Program-made: the position numbers and the translations under genes
In this document: positions 7,687-17,265 of the stretch, in pieces
Position numbering within the stretch: the first letter of the stretch is position 1
Layout: each line of letters starts with the position of its first letter
The notes under the pieces: model-generated
What the model saw: the letters and a program-made list of their open reading frames with translations, nothing else
Databases searched by the model: none
Told to the model about the DNA's origin: nothing
Assembly: GCF_030651185.1 (NCBI RefSeq)
Contig: NZ_JAUSCJ010000022.1
Coordinates: 372,001 to 436,000, forward strand
Length of the DNA: 64,000 nt
From: Phenylobacterium sp.
GTDB lineage: Bacteria > Pseudomonadota > Alphaproteobacteria > Caulobacterales > Caulobacteraceae
Direction of reading: 5' to 3'

Positions 7687-9132
7687 ATGCTCACCTGGAT
7701 CGCCCTGCTGGCGCTCTTCCTGTTCTCCGGCGCGACCTATGCCTTCGGCCGTCGCAAGGCCCAGGGCCTGGCCGCGACAGGCAAGGCCGGCGCTCTTCAT
7801 TCCCTGCCGGGCTACCACGGCGGCTATGTCGCCCTCTGGGCCGGCCTGCCCGCGGCTCTGATTGTGCTGGCCGCCGCCCTGTTTGGCGGCCGCATGGAGG
7901 CGGCCCTGTTGCGCGCCGACACGCCCGCCGCCGTTCAGGCCCTGAGCGCCCACGGCCAGGACGTCTTCTTCGACGACGCGCGAGCCATGGCGCACGGCGG
8001 CCAGGCGAGTGAGACGACCTATGAGGGTGATCTCAAGACCGCCATCGACGACAAGGCCGTCCAGGCCAAGCGCCTCGAGCAGCTCATCCAGTACGGCGCC
8101 CTGGCCGCCGGCGTGGTGGTGGGCCTTGCAGGCCTGGCGATCGCCTATCCCCGCATCAGCCCCACCTTCCGCGCCCGAAACCGGGTGGAGGGATGGATCG
8201 CGGTGCTGTTCATCGCCTGTGCGGTCACCGCCATCCTGACCACGGTTGGCATTGTCGCCTCCCTGGTCTGGGAAAGCTGGCGGTTCTTCCAGTCGGTTTC
8301 ACCCTTGGACTTCCTGTTCGGGACCGACTGGGACCCGCAGATCGCCATGCGCAGCGACCAGTACGCCTCCAAGGGGGCGTTCGGCGCGGTTCCGCTATTC
8401 GCCGGCACCTTCCTGATCATGCTGATCGCCATGCTGGTGGCCGCGCCCATCGGCCTCTACTCGGCGATCTATCTCTCTGAGTACGCCCGACCGCTGACCC
8501 GCGGCGTGGTCAAGCCGCTGCTGGAGATCCTCGCCGGTGTGCCCACCGTGGTCTACGGCTTCTTCGCCGCCCTGACCGTGGGGCCGATCTTCCGCGAGGG
8601 CTTCAACAACCTGGGGGCTCTGCTGATTGGCGGCCCCTTCGACGGCCTCGGGATCTATCTCAGCCAGGTTCAGAACCAGATGGCCCTGGTCGCCGGCGCG
8701 GTGATGGGGATCATGCTGATCCCCTTCGTGTCCTCGCTCTCCGACGACATCATGAACGCGGTGCCGCAGTCTCTGCGAGACGGCAGCCTGGCCATGGGCG
8801 CTACCCGCTCGGAGACGGTGAAGCAGGTGGTCCTGCCGGCCGCATTGCCAGGCATCATGGCCGCCCTGTTGCTGGCGGTGTCGCGGGCAATCGGCGAGAC
8901 CATGATCGTCACCATGGCCGCCGGCCTGCAGGCCAAGACCACCCTCAATCCCCTGGATACGGTGACCACAGTGACGGTGCAGATCGTCACCCTGCTGACC
9001 GGCGACCAGGAGTTCGACAGCCCCAAGACGCTCTCGGCCTTCGGGTTGGGTCTCACCCTCTTTGTGGTCACCTTCATCCTGAACGTGATCGCCCTGCGCA
9101 TCGTCCAGAAGTACCGGGAACAGTATGACTGA
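7687..9132 (+). CDS. pstC: Phosphate ABC transporter permease PstC
   Basis: A 481-residue inner membrane permease, longer than the roughly 320-residue E. coli protein because of an N-terminal extension (helix at residues 1-20, another near 40-65, then a soluble stretch, as in the PstC N-terminal domain found in alphaproteobacteria). The core BPD_transp_1 domain covers about residues 230-475 with YSAIYLSEYA, LEILAGVPTVVYGFF and the EAA-like loop SLRDGSLAMGATRSETVKQVVLP that contacts PstB. It forms the phosphate channel with PstA. ATG 7687 follows GGGAG by five bases. Its 3' end overlaps pstA by eight bases. Confidence 0.93.
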   Translation: MLTWIALLALFLFSGATYAFGRRKAQGLAATGKAGALHSLPGYHGGYVALWAGLPAALIVLAAALFGGRMEAALLRADTPAAVQALSAHGQDVFFDDARAMAHGGQASETTYEGDLKTAIDDKAVQAKRLEQLIQYGALAAGVVVGLAGLAIAYPRISPTFRARNRVEGWIAVLFIACAVTAILTTVGIVASLVWESWRFFQSVSPLDFLFGTDWDPQIAMRSDQYASKGAFGAVPLFAGTFLIMLIAMLVAAPIGLYSAIYLSEYARPLTRGVVKPLLEILAGVPTVVYGFFAALTVGPIFREGFNNLGALLIGGPFDGLGIYLSQVQNQMALVAGAVMGIMLIPFVSSLSDDIMNAVPQSLRDGSLAMGATRSETVKQVVLPAALPGIMAALLLAVSRAIGETMIVTMAAGLQAKTTLNPLDTVTTVTVQIVTLLTGDQEFDSPKTLSAFGLGLTLFVVTFILNVIALRIVQKYREQYD

Positions 9133-10417
9133 CGCCGCCATTCCTACGGACAAGACCGCCTTCCGCCAGGGGCTGGAGACGCGTCTGAAGAAGCGCTACG
9201 CCCAGGAGCGGCGCTTCCGCCTGTACGGCCAGTTGGCCATCGTCTTCGCCCTGGGCTTCCTGGTGCTCCTGGTGGGTCGGATCGCCCTGCAGGGCTACTC
9301 GACCTTCATCGACTATGAGGTCACCCAGACCATCTATGTCGACCCCGCCAAGGTCGACGCATCCGATATCGGCGGCTCCAATTTCGACCTGCTGGTCGCC
9401 GACCAGATGCTGGCCAAGCTGGGCGAGGCCGACGACGAACTGGGCGAGGCTTCGGGCAAGATGATGGACATCATCTCCAACGACTTCGGCTTCCAGCTGC
9501 TGAAGATGGTCCGCGAAGACCCGACCCTGATCGGGAAACAGGTGACTCTGACAGGCCCGGTCAAGGCCGACGCGGCCCTCTACTACAAGGGGGAGCTGAA
9601 GCGCTCGACGCCGCAGGACGAACGCAAGCTCGATGATCGGCAGCTCAATTGGCTCGACAAGATGCAGGCCTCCGGCGCGGTGTCGAAGGGCTTCAATGTG
9701 GGCTTCCTCACCAAGTCGGACTCCACCGAACCGGAACAGGCTGGCGTGCTCGGCGCGGTGGTCGGCTCGGCCATGATGCTGCTGGTCACCGCCGTCCTCG
9801 CCGTGCCTATCGGGGTGCTCGCGGCGACCTATCTGGAAGAGTTCGCGCCCAAGAACCGCTGGACCGACCTGATCGAGGTCAACATCAACAATCTCGCCGC
9901 GGTGCCCTCCATCGTCTACGGCCTGCTGGGCCTGGCGGTGTTCATCAACTGGCTGCACGTGCCCAGGTCCTCGCCCCTGGTGGGGGGATTGGTCCTGGCC
10001 CTGATGGCCCTGCCGACCGTGATCATCGCCACACGCTCGGCGCTCAAGGCGGTGCCCCCTTCGATCCGTGAAGCTGCCCTCGGCGTCGGCGCGTCGCGCA
10101 CCCAGACGGTGTTCCACCACGTCCTGCCCCTGGCCATGCCAGGCGTCATGACCGGGGCGATCCTCTCGCTGGCTCACGCCCTTGGCGAGACCGCGCCCCT
10201 GCTGATGATCGGCATGATCTCCTTCGTCCCCGGGGTTCCCGAGGGCTTCACCGGGGCGGCCACCGTCCTGCCCGTCCAGGTCTTCATCTGGGAAAACGCC
10301 TCGGAGCGCGCCTTCCACGAGCGCACGGCCGCGGCGATCCTGGTGCTTCTCGCCTTCATGATCGTAATGAACCTGGCCGCGATCCTGCTTCGCCGTCGCT
10401 TCGAACGCCGGTGGTAG
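9125..10417 (+). CDS. pstA: Phosphate ABC transporter permease PstA
   Basis: A 430-residue partner of PstC. Residues 1-190 hold one helix and a long hydrophilic region (DUF3333 type, including [12 protein letters not shown]) exposed to the periplasm, and the permease core follows at about 205-425 with [28 protein letters not shown] and the coupling loop [23 protein letters not shown]. Its ATG lies inside the end of pstC (8-bp overlap), so the two subunits are translationally coupled. The C-terminal [10 protein letters not shown] is a cytoplasmic positive tail. The E. coli homologue lacks the N-terminal domain, whose role is not established. Confidence 0.93.
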   Translation: MTDAAIPTDKTAFRQGLETRLKKRYAQERRFRLYGQLAIVFALGFLVLLVGRIALQGYSTFIDYEVTQTIYVDPAKVDASDIGGSNFDLLVADQMLAKLGEADDELGEASGKMMDIISNDFGFQLLKMVREDPTLIGKQVTLTGPVKADAALYYKGELKRSTPQDERKLDDRQLNWLDKMQASGAVSKGFNVGFLTKSDSTEPEQAGVLGAVVGSAMMLLVTAVLAVPIGVLAATYLEEFAPKNRWTDLIEVNINNLAAVPSIVYGLLGLAVFINWLHVPRSSPLVGGLVLALMALPTVIIATRSALKAVPPSIREAALGVGASRTQTVFHHVLPLAMPGVMTGAILSLAHALGETAPLLMIGMISFVPGVPEGFTGAATVLPVQVFIWENASERAFHERTAAAILVLLAFMIVMNLAAILLRRRFERRW

Positions 10418-10451
10418 TCCGATGATCCCGCGTCAAACCCCAAGGTCCCCC

Positions 10452-11297
10452 ATGCCCGCTCAGCGTGACGACAGCCAGGCCCGCGGCTCGGCGCCCGTCC
10501 AAATCGCCGTAGACCGCGCCCACACCGGCGGACCGCAGCACGCGATCAAGATCCGCGCCCGCGACGTCAACGTCTTCTACGGCGACAAACAGGCCCTGTT
10601 CGATGTCTCCCTGGACGTCCCGGAGAAGGCGGTCACCGCCCTGATCGGCCCCTCCGGTTGCGGCAAGTCCACCTTCCTGCGCTGCATCAACCGGATGAAC
10701 GACACCATCCCCGGCGCCACCGTGCGCGGCCGGATCGAGTTGGACGGGGAGGACGTCAACGACAAGGCCATCGACCCGGTCATCCTGCGCGCCCGGGTCG
10801 GCATGGTGTTCCAGAAGCCGAACCCCTTCCCCAAGACCATTTTCGAGAACGTGGCCTACGGCGCCCGCATCCATGGCCTGACCAGCAGCAAGGCCGAGCT
10901 GGAAGCGGTGGTGGAATCCTCGCTGAAGCGCGCGGGCCTGTGGGGCGAGGTGGCCGACCGGCTTCACCAGCCTGGCACGGGCCTCTCCGGCGGCCAGCAG
11001 CAGCGCCTGGTGATCGCCCGCGCCATCGCCGTCTCGCCTGAGGTCATCCTGATGGACGAGCCCTGCTCGGCGCTGGACCCGATCGCCACAGCGCGGATCG
11101 AGGAACTGATCGACGAGCTGCGCAACCAGTACTGCATCGTCATCGTCACCCACTCCATGGCCCAGGCCGCGCGGGTGTCGCAGAAGACCGCCTTCTTCCA
11201 CCTGGGCAAGCTGGTGGAGGCCGGTCCCACCGGCGAAATCTTCACCAACCCGCGGGACAGCCGCACCCAGGACTACATCACCGGCCGGTTCGGTTAG
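10452..11297 (+). CDS. pstB: Phosphate ABC transporter ATP-binding protein PstB
   Basis: A 281-residue ATPase with Walker [10 protein letters not shown] (about residue 75), Q-loop [13 protein letters not shown], signature LSGGQQQRL, Walker [14 protein letters not shown] and switch His in VTHSMAQA, all canonical for PstB. It drives phosphate import through PstC/PstA and, with PhoU, restrains PhoR. An in-frame ATG at 10422 could add ten residues; neither start has a strong ribosome binding site (AAGG six bases before 10452), and the first 35 residues are poorly conserved in the family. It lies four to 34 bases after pstA and 10 bases before phoU. Confidence 0.93.
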   Translation: MPAQRDDSQARGSAPVQIAVDRAHTGGPQHAIKIRARDVNVFYGDKQALFDVSLDVPEKAVTALIGPSGCGKSTFLRCINRMNDTIPGATVRGRIELDGEDVNDKAIDPVILRARVGMVFQKPNPFPKTIFENVAYGARIHGLTSSKAELEAVVESSLKRAGLWGEVADRLHQPGTGLSGGQQQRLVIARAIAVSPEVILMDEPCSALDPIATARIEELIDELRNQYCIVIVTHSMAQAARVSQKTAFFHLGKLVEAGPTGEIFTNPRDSRTQDYITGRFG

Positions 11298-11307
11298 GGA
11301 GTTCGAC

Positions 11308-12009
11308 ATGAACGAGCACATCGTCAAATCCTACGAAGACGAGCTGAACACGCTCACCGCCGAGTGCGCCCGGATGGGCGGCCTTACCGAGGCCCAGGTC
11401 GGCGACGGCATCGACGCCGTGGTCCGCCGCGACACCGCGCTCGCCGAGGCCGTGGTCGGCCGTGACGAGCGGCTGGATGTCCTGGAGGCCGACATCGAGC
11501 GCAAGGCCATCCGCCTGATCGCCCTGCGCCAACCCATGGCCAACGACCTGCGCAAGACGGTGGCGGCGATGAAGATCGCCATGAACCTGGAGCGCTGCGG
11601 GGACCTGGCCAAGAATATCGCCAAGCGCACCCTGGTGCTGACCGAAGCCGAGCCGCTGACCCCGCTCACCCGCTCCATCGAGCGGATGGGCAAGCTGGTC
11701 CTGGGCCGGCTGAAGGACGTGCTGGACGCCTATACCGCCTCGGACCTCGACCGGGCGCTGGCGGTCTGGTCCCGCGACGACGAGGTGGACGAGCACTACA
11801 ACAGCCTGTTCCGCGAGCTGCTGACCTACATGATGGGCGATCCGCGCACGATCACCGCCTGCGCCCACATGCTGTTCGTGGCCAAGAACCTGGAACGGAT
11901 CGGCGACCACGCCACCAACATCGCCGAGATCATCCACTACGAGATCACCGGGGCCGAGACGATCGGATCGGCGCGGCCCAAGACCGACGCCCTGGCGCGG
12001 GAGGTATGA
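11308..12009 (+). CDS. phoU: Phosphate signalling complex protein PhoU
   Basis: A 233-residue all-helical protein with two PhoU repeats: the first contains LIALRQPMANDLRKTVAAMKIAMNLER-type metal-binding residues (near residue 70-95; acidic E/D residues at MNLERCGDLAKNI) and the second MLFVAKNLERIGDHATNIAE (near residue 190). These ERxGD motifs bind iron or other metal clusters in the family. PhoU couples Pst transport state to PhoR and lowers PhoB phosphorylation in high phosphate. AGGGAG lies just upstream of the start; the stop overlaps the phoB start as ATGA. Confidence 0.93.
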   Translation: MNEHIVKSYEDELNTLTAECARMGGLTEAQVGDGIDAVVRRDTALAEAVVGRDERLDVLEADIERKAIRLIALRQPMANDLRKTVAAMKIAMNLERCGDLAKNIAKRTLVLTEAEPLTPLTRSIERMGKLVLGRLKDVLDAYTASDLDRALAVWSRDDEVDEHYNSLFRELLTYMMGDPRTITACAHMLFVAKNLERIGDHATNIAEIIHYEITGAETIGSARPKTDALAREV

Positions 12010-12704
12010 GCATGATTCCCCACATCCTGGTGGTGGAGGACGAGGACGCCCTGTCGACCCTCCTCCAGTACAATCTTGAGAAGGAAGGCTACGACGTGGC
12101 CGTGGCCATGGACGGCGAGGAAGCCCTGACCCAGGTCAGCGAGCGCCTGCCCGACCTGGTGGTGCTGGACTGGATGCTGCCCAAGGTCTCGGGGATCGAG
12201 GTCTGCCGCAGGCTTCGCCAGCGCAGTGAGACCCGCAACATACCGATCATCATGCTGACCGCGCGCGGCGAGGAGAGCGACCGCATCCGCGGCCTGGACA
12301 CCGGCGCCGACGACTACATCATCAAGCCCTTCGCCATGAGCGAGCTGTCGGCCCGCATCCGCGCCGTCCTGCGCCGCATCCGGCCGGGCCTGGCCGAGGA
12401 TCGGGTGCACATCGGCGACCTGGTGATTGACCGCGTCGCCCACCGGGTGAAGCGCGCGGGCTCGGAGATCCACCTGGGCCCCACCGAGTTCCGCCTGCTG
12501 GACTACCTGATGCAGCACCCGGGCCGCGTCTTCTCCCGCGAGCAACTGCTGGACGCCGTCTGGGGCTCCGACGTCTATGTCGAGGCCCGCACGGTGGACG
12601 TCCACATCGGACGCCTGCGCAAGGCCCTGAACCGCGACGAGGCCGAAGCCGACCCGATCCGCACGGTGCGCTCGGCGGGCTACTCCCTGGACATGGACAC
12701 CTAG
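12006..12704 (+). CDS. phoB: Phosphate regulon response regulator PhoB
   Basis: A 232-residue OmpR/PhoB-type regulator. The receiver (residues 4-120) has acidic pocket VVEDEDA, phosphoacceptor Asp in LVVLDWMLP, Thr in [10 protein letters not shown] and Lys in DYIIKPF. The DNA-binding winged helix (about 135-230) ends with [13 protein letters not shown] and [10 protein letters not shown]. It activates genes with Pho boxes, including the one found at 6133-6150. ATGA overlap with phoU; last gene of the operon, its 3' end overlapping the convergent fbp gene by four bases, so no separate terminator fits between them. Confidence 0.95.
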   Translation: MSMIPHILVVEDEDALSTLLQYNLEKEGYDVAVAMDGEEALTQVSERLPDLVVLDWMLPKVSGIEVCRRLRQRSETRNIPIIMLTARGEESDRIRGLDTGADDYIIKPFAMSELSARIRAVLRRIRPGLAEDRVHIGDLVIDRVAHRVKRAGSEIHLGPTEFRLLDYLMQHPGRVFSREQLLDAVWGSDVYVEARTVDVHIGRLRKALNRDEAEADPIRTVRSAGYSLDMDT

Positions 12705-13693
12705 GCGCCCTGGTGCAGGCGCTCAATGTGCGCCACCTCGGCGCGTGATCCCAGCATCACCGAGATGCGCTGGTGCAGGTCGGTGACCTCGGCGTCGAGG
12801 ATCGGGCCGCGGCCGTCGAAGGCCGCGCCGCCGGCCTGTTCCACCAGCAGGGACATGGGGTTTGCCTCGTACATCAGGCGCAGCTTGCCCGCCCGGTCCG
12901 GCTCGCGCTTGTCCCAAGGATAGAGGAAGACGCCGCCGCGCATCATGATGCGGTGGACGTCGGCCACCATGGAGGCGATCCAGCGCATGTTGAAGTTCTT
13001 GCCCCGGGGGCCGGTCTCGCCCGCCAGGCAGGTCTCGACATAGCCACGCACCGCCGGCGCCCAGTGGCGCATGTTCGAGGCGTTGATGGCGTATTCCTTG
13101 GTCTCGGCCGGAATGGTGATTGCGGCGCCGGTCTGCAGCCAGTCACCCGTGTCGGGGTCGAGGGTGAAGGCGTTGACGCCCTCGCCCAAGGTCAGGACCA
13201 GGGTCGTCTGCGGGCCATAGACCACATAGCCGGCGGCGACCTGGGCGCGACCCTTCTGAAGGAAGTCTGCGAGCACCGCGGGACGCGGCATGTCGGCCTT
13301 CGGGGCGGGCAGGACTGAGAAGATGGTGCCGATGGAGACGTTGACGTCGATATTGCTGGACCCGTCCAGGGGGTCGAACAGCAGCAGGTAGCCGCCCTTG
13401 GGGCCCGCTGCGCGGACGGGGTGGATGTCGTCCATCTCCTCCGAGGCCATCGCCACCAGGGCCGGTGACGCGGCGCAGCGCTGCAGCAGCATGTCGTTGG
13501 AGATGACATCGAGCTTCTTCTGCACTTCACCCTGGACGTTCTCGCTTTCCAGCGCCCCCAGGACCTCGCCGAGCGCACCGCGGCGGACCAGGGCGCTGAT
13601 CTCGCTGCAGGTCTCGACCACCGTGACGATCAGGTCGCTCAGGGCGGGCTCAGCCTCGGTGGTGGCAAGATAGTCGCGTAGGTTGGTGGGCAT
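12701..13693 (-). CDS. fbp: Class I fructose-1,6-bisphosphatase
   Basis: A 330-residue cytoplasmic enzyme, the expected length for class I FBPase, which hydrolyses fructose 1,6-bisphosphate to fructose 6-phosphate in gluconeogenesis. The metal- and substrate-binding motif [20 protein letters not shown] is near residue 110, [16 protein letters not shown] follows near residue 165, and the C-terminal half has [14 protein letters not shown] and GGVFLYPWD. Start at 13693 (MPTNLRDYL) is chosen because upstream in-frame codons read into the divergent purD promoter region. Convergent with phoB; divergent from purD with 117 bp between. Confidence 0.93.
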   Translation of the reverse strand: MPTNLRDYLATTEAEPALSDLIVTVVETCSEISALVRRGALGEVLGALESENVQGEVQKKLDVISNDMLLQRCAASPALVAMASEEMDDIHPVRAAGPKGGYLLLFDPLDGSSNIDVNVSIGTIFSVLPAPKADMPRPAVLADFLQKGRAQVAAGYVVYGPQTTLVLTLGEGVNAFTLDPDTGDWLQTGAAITIPAETKEYAINASNMRHWAPAVRGYVETCLAGETGPRGKNFNMRWIASMVADVHRIMMRGGVFLYPWDKREPDRAGKLRLMYEANPMSLLVEQAGGAAFDGRGPILDAEVTDLHQRISVMLGSRAEVAHIERLHQGA

Positions 13694-13810
13694 CGATCGT
13701 CCGCTGGAAAGCGCCCGCCGGGGGCTTGCGGACCTAAGATCACAACCGGGTGCGCCGGGACAAGCCCTGGCGGCTTGACCGGGGTGGCCTGTCGGGCGAA
13801 AGCGCGGGTC

Positions 13811-15088
13811 ATGAACATCCTCCTCGTCGGTTCCGGCGGGCGTGAACACGCCCTGGCCTGGAAGATCGCGGCCTCGCCGCTCCTCGGGCGCCTGGTGATC
13901 GCGCCCGGCAATCCGGGCATGGCCGCTCTGGGCGAGCTGAGGGCCATTAAGGCGACCGACGTTCCGGCCCTCGTGGCCCTGGCCCAGGAGATCACGGCCG
14001 ATCTGGTGGTGATCGGACCCGAGACCGCCGTCGAGGCGGGGCTGGCCGACGCCTTGGCCGAGGTCTCCATCTCGTGCTTCGGGCCGACCGCATTCGCCGG
14101 GCAACTGGAAAGCTCTAAAGCCTTCACCAAGGCCTTCTGTGACCGCCATGACCTGCCGACCTCGGCCTATGGCGTCTTTGACGACGCCGCCGCCGCCAAG
14201 GCCGCCCTCGACCGCTTCAGGCCGCCCTATGTAATCAAGGCCGACGGCTTGGCGGCCGGCAAGGGCGTGGTTATCGCCGAGGACCGCGCGACCGCCGAGG
14301 CCGCCATCGACGACACCCTGGGCGGCCGGTTCGGCACGGCCGGGGCGCGGGTGGTGATCGAGGAGTTCCTGGTGGGGGAGATCGGCTCACTGTTCGCGCT
14401 CTGCGACGGCAAGACCTCAATCCTGTTCGGTGGGGTGCAGGACCACAAGCGCGCCTATGACAACGAGCAAGGCCCCAACACCGGCGGCATGGGCACCTAT
14501 TCGCCCGCCCCAGTCTTCACCGACGAACTGATGGACCTGACCCGCGAGCTGCTGGCCGAGCGGGCCTTCAATGGCATCGCGGCGGAGGGCGCGCCCTATC
14601 GCGGCGTATTGTTCGTCGAGCTGATGGCGACCGCTGACGGTCCCAAGCTGGTGGAGTTCAACGTCCGTTTCGGCGATCCTGAATGCCAGGTGTTGATGCT
14701 GAGGCTGGAAAGCGACCTGATCCCCTACCTGCTGGCCTGCGCCACCGGGACGCTGGATCAGATGCCGCCGCCGGTTTGGCGCGACGAGGCCGCCGTCTGC
14801 GTTGTGATCGCCGCCGAGGGCTATCCCGACGCGCCGAAGACCGGCGCCGCCATCATGGGCGCCGAGCAGGACTTCGGCCCGGACGTGATGGTCTTCCATG
14901 CCGGAACCACCCGCGACGCCGACGGAACTCTGCGCGCCAGCGGCGGCCGGGTGCTGAACGTCTGCGCCCGGGGCGCGACCCTGCAGGCGGCGCGCGACAA
15001 GGCCTATGCGGCGGTGGCGAAGATCGATCTGCCCGGCGGCTTCCACCGGCGCGACATCGGCTGGCGAGCGCTCGGCAAGCCCACCTGA
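13811..15088 (+). CDS. purD: Phosphoribosylamine--glycine ligase
   Basis: A 425-residue ATP-grasp enzyme of purine synthesis (second step: phosphoribosylamine + glycine + ATP to GAR). The N-terminus [16 protein letters not shown] is the PurD signature, ATP-grasp segments include [15 protein letters not shown] (near residue 135) and [14 protein letters not shown], the central loop has [19 protein letters not shown], and metal-binding [13 protein letters not shown] lies near residue 285. ATG 13811 gives the standard N-terminus; an upstream in-frame start would add non-conserved residues. Divergent from fbp. Confidence 0.95.
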   Translation: MNILLVGSGGREHALAWKIAASPLLGRLVIAPGNPGMAALGELRAIKATDVPALVALAQEITADLVVIGPETAVEAGLADALAEVSISCFGPTAFAGQLESSKAFTKAFCDRHDLPTSAYGVFDDAAAAKAALDRFRPPYVIKADGLAAGKGVVIAEDRATAEAAIDDTLGGRFGTAGARVVIEEFLVGEIGSLFALCDGKTSILFGGVQDHKRAYDNEQGPNTGGMGTYSPAPVFTDELMDLTRELLAERAFNGIAAEGAPYRGVLFVELMATADGPKLVEFNVRFGDPECQVLMLRLESDLIPYLLACATGTLDQMPPPVWRDEAAVCVVIAAEGYPDAPKTGAAIMGAEQDFGPDVMVFHAGTTRDADGTLRASGGRVLNVCARGATLQAARDKAYAAVAKIDLPGGFHRRDIGWRALGKPT

Positions 15089-15191
15089 ATTTTCGAAGTT
15101 CCGGTACGAAGATCGCCTCTTGCCTTGCCGTGAGGGCAGGGGGGTCGGTATGGTGTTTTCAAACACGCGTAAGAGAACAAGGGGAACGCCC

Positions 15192-16265
15192 ATGGCCGAA
15201 GTCACCGAACAGGCGCGCGAGCAGCTCAACACCGGCACCAAAGAGGTTGTGGAGAGCCACAAGTTCGACGAAGCCGCCCTGGCCGCCTGGATGGAAGCCA
15301 ATGTCGAGGGCTATTCCGGTCCCCTCGAAGTCCGCCAATTCAAGGGCGGGCAGTCGAACCCGACCTACCAGCTGGTGACCCCGAACAAGAAATACGTCCT
15401 GCGCCGCAAGCCGCCGGGCAAGCTGCTGCCCTCGGCACACGCGGTGGACCGCGAATACAAGGTGATCACCGCCCTGCACACCACCGGCTTCCCGGTGGCC
15501 AAGTCCTGGGGACTCTGCACCGACGACAGCGTCATCGGCACCATGTTCTACGTGATGGACATGGTGGAGGGCCGCATCCTCTGGGATCAGAGCCTGCCGC
15601 AGTACGAGCCGGCCGAGCGCCACGCCATCTACATGGCCAAGCTCAAGACCCTGGCTGACCTGCACAACACCGACCATGAGGCCATCGGACTGGGCGACTA
15701 TGGCCGGCCCGGCAACTATATGGGCCGTCAGGTCGATCGCTGGACCAAGCAGTACAAGGCCAGCGAGACCGAACACATCGAGGAGATGGAGCGGCTGATC
15801 AAGTGGCTGCCCGAGAGCCTGCCCGAGCAGGAGCGCACCTCCGTCGTCCACGGCGACTACCGGCTGGACAACATGGTGCTGCACGCCACCGAGCCGCGCG
15901 TGGTGGCGGTGCTGGACTGGGAGCTCTCCACCCTGGGCGAACCCCTGGCCGACTTCACCTACCTGCTGATGAACTGGGTCAATGGCGGCATCTCGGCCAT
16001 CCCTGACCTCAAGGCCCATGGCATTCCGACCCTGGACGAGTACGTCGCCGAGTACTGCCGGCTGACCAACCGGGAGGCCCTGCACGACCTCAACTGGTTC
16101 TTCTCCTACAATATGTTCCGGCTGGCCGGGATCTGTCAGGGGATCGTGGGCCGGGCCCGCGACGGCACGGCCAACAGCCCGCAGGCCGCCGCCATGGCCC
16201 TGCGCGTGCCGCAACTGGCCAAGGCCAGCTGGGCCTATGCCCAGAAGGCCGGCGCTAAGGTCTAA
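15192..16265 (+). CDS. APH/ACAD10-like phosphotransferase family protein
   Basis: A 357-residue protein kinase-like phosphotransferase. Residues 40-70 hold the QFKGGQSNPTYQL glycine-rich loop and a KYVLRRKPPGKLL lysine; the catalytic loop is VVHGDYRLDNMVLH near residue 220 and the metal-binding Asp lies in VLDWELSTLGEPLADF. This pattern matches the APH subfamily related to the kinase domain of ACAD10/11, which in other organisms phosphorylates 4-hydroxy acyl-CoA substrates for beta-oxidation; that role is inference here because no acyl-CoA dehydrogenase is adjacent. ATG 15192 is preceded by AAGGGGA. Overlaps the convergent lpxK end by 11 bases. Confidence 0.85.
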   Translation: MAEVTEQAREQLNTGTKEVVESHKFDEAALAAWMEANVEGYSGPLEVRQFKGGQSNPTYQLVTPNKKYVLRRKPPGKLLPSAHAVDREYKVITALHTTGFPVAKSWGLCTDDSVIGTMFYVMDMVEGRILWDQSLPQYEPAERHAIYMAKLKTLADLHNTDHEAIGLGDYGRPGNYMGRQVDRWTKQYKASETEHIEEMERLIKWLPESLPEQERTSVVHGDYRLDNMVLHATEPRVVAVLDWELSTLGEPLADFTYLLMNWVNGGISAIPDLKAHGIPTLDEYVAEYCRLTNREALHDLNWFFSYNMFRLAGICQGIVGRARDGTANSPQAAAMALRVPQLAKASWAYAQKAGAKV

Positions 16266-17265
16266 GCGCTAGGTCGAGCAGCGCTTCGAGGGCGGTATCG
16301 TCCTCGAAGGCCGCCGCTACAGGCCAGGCGGTGATGCGCGCACGCCATGCGGCGGGGAGGCGCGCCCAATCCTTCTCGGTGGTCACCAGGCCGGCGCCGA
16401 AGTCCGCGGCCCGGTCGGCCAGGGCCTGAAGGGTCGCCTCGTCATAGGCCATGTGGTCAGGGAAGGGCGCGAAGTCCTTCAGGTCGCAGCCGGCCGCCTG
16501 CAGCGACCGCTCCACCTTCCACGGCTTGCCGACCCCGGCGAAGCCCACCTGTGGCCCTGAGGGCGGCGGAGCCACGGGTGCGAGCCGGGCGACCAGAACG
16601 GGTTTGCCGGGGAACAGGGCCACCAGTTCCGGATCGGGTGCGTCGAGGTCGGACGGCATCATCAGGATCACCGCGTCGGCGCGGGCGAGGCCTACGTCCA
16701 GGGGCTCGCGCAGGGGGCCGGCGGGAAACACCGATCCGTCCCCCAGCGGCCACTCGCCGTTCCGCGTCTCGCCGTCCACCACCACCAGGGACAGGGTCTT
16801 CCGCACCGAGGGGTTCTGGTGGCCGTCGTCCATCACCAGGGCCTGGGCCCCGGCCCAGCCGGCGGCCAGCGCGCCCTTGGCCCGGTCGCGGGAAATCCAG
16901 ATCGGCGCGTCGGCGGCCAGCATCAGCGGCTCGTCCCCCACCTCGGCGGCGGTGTGCCTGGCGGGGTCGACCTGGATGGGTCCTGCGAGCGAGCCGCCAT
17001 AGCCTTTCGAGAGACCGTGGGCGTCGACATGTCGCGCGCGCAGGCGCTTCAGAAGTTCGCGCACCACCGGGGTCTTGCCCGTGCCGCCCGCGGTGAGATT
17101 GCCGACGCAGATCACCGGCACCCCAGGATCAATGGGGACTGTGTGGGCGATCCTCCGCGCCGTCACGGCCGCCCAGATCCAGGAGATTGGCGTCAGCAGG
17201 GCGCGCGATACCGGCGCCGGCGCGCCATCGCGGACATACCACCAGCGGGGCGTCGACAACTTCAT
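16255..17265 (-). CDS. lpxK: Tetraacyldisaccharide 4'-kinase
   Basis: A 336-residue lipid A kinase that phosphorylates the 4' position of the tetraacylated disaccharide-1-phosphate at the inner membrane. An N-terminal hydrophobic stretch (residues 17-35, LLTPISWIWAAVTARRIA) is followed by the Walker A VGNLTAGGTGKTPVV (near residue 55) and by VMDDGHQNP (near residue 145), a conserved Walker B/catalytic region. It is the last gene of a minus-strand operon and its ATG overlaps the waaA stop as ATGA. Confidence 0.93.
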   Translation of the reverse strand: MKLSTPRWWYVRDGAPAPVSRALLTPISWIWAAVTARRIAHTVPIDPGVPVICVGNLTAGGTGKTPVVRELLKRLRARHVDAHGLSKGYGGSLAGPIQVDPARHTAAEVGDEPLMLAADAPIWISRDRAKGALAAGWAGAQALVMDDGHQNPSVRKTLSLVVVDGETRNGEWPLGDGSVFPAGPLREPLDVGLARADAVILMMPSDLDAPDPELVALFPGKPVLVARLAPVAPPPSGPQVGFAGVGKPWKVERSLQAAGCDLKDFAPFPDHMAYDEATLQALADRAADFGAGLVTTEKDWARLPAAWRARITAWPVAAAFEDDTALEALLDLALRP

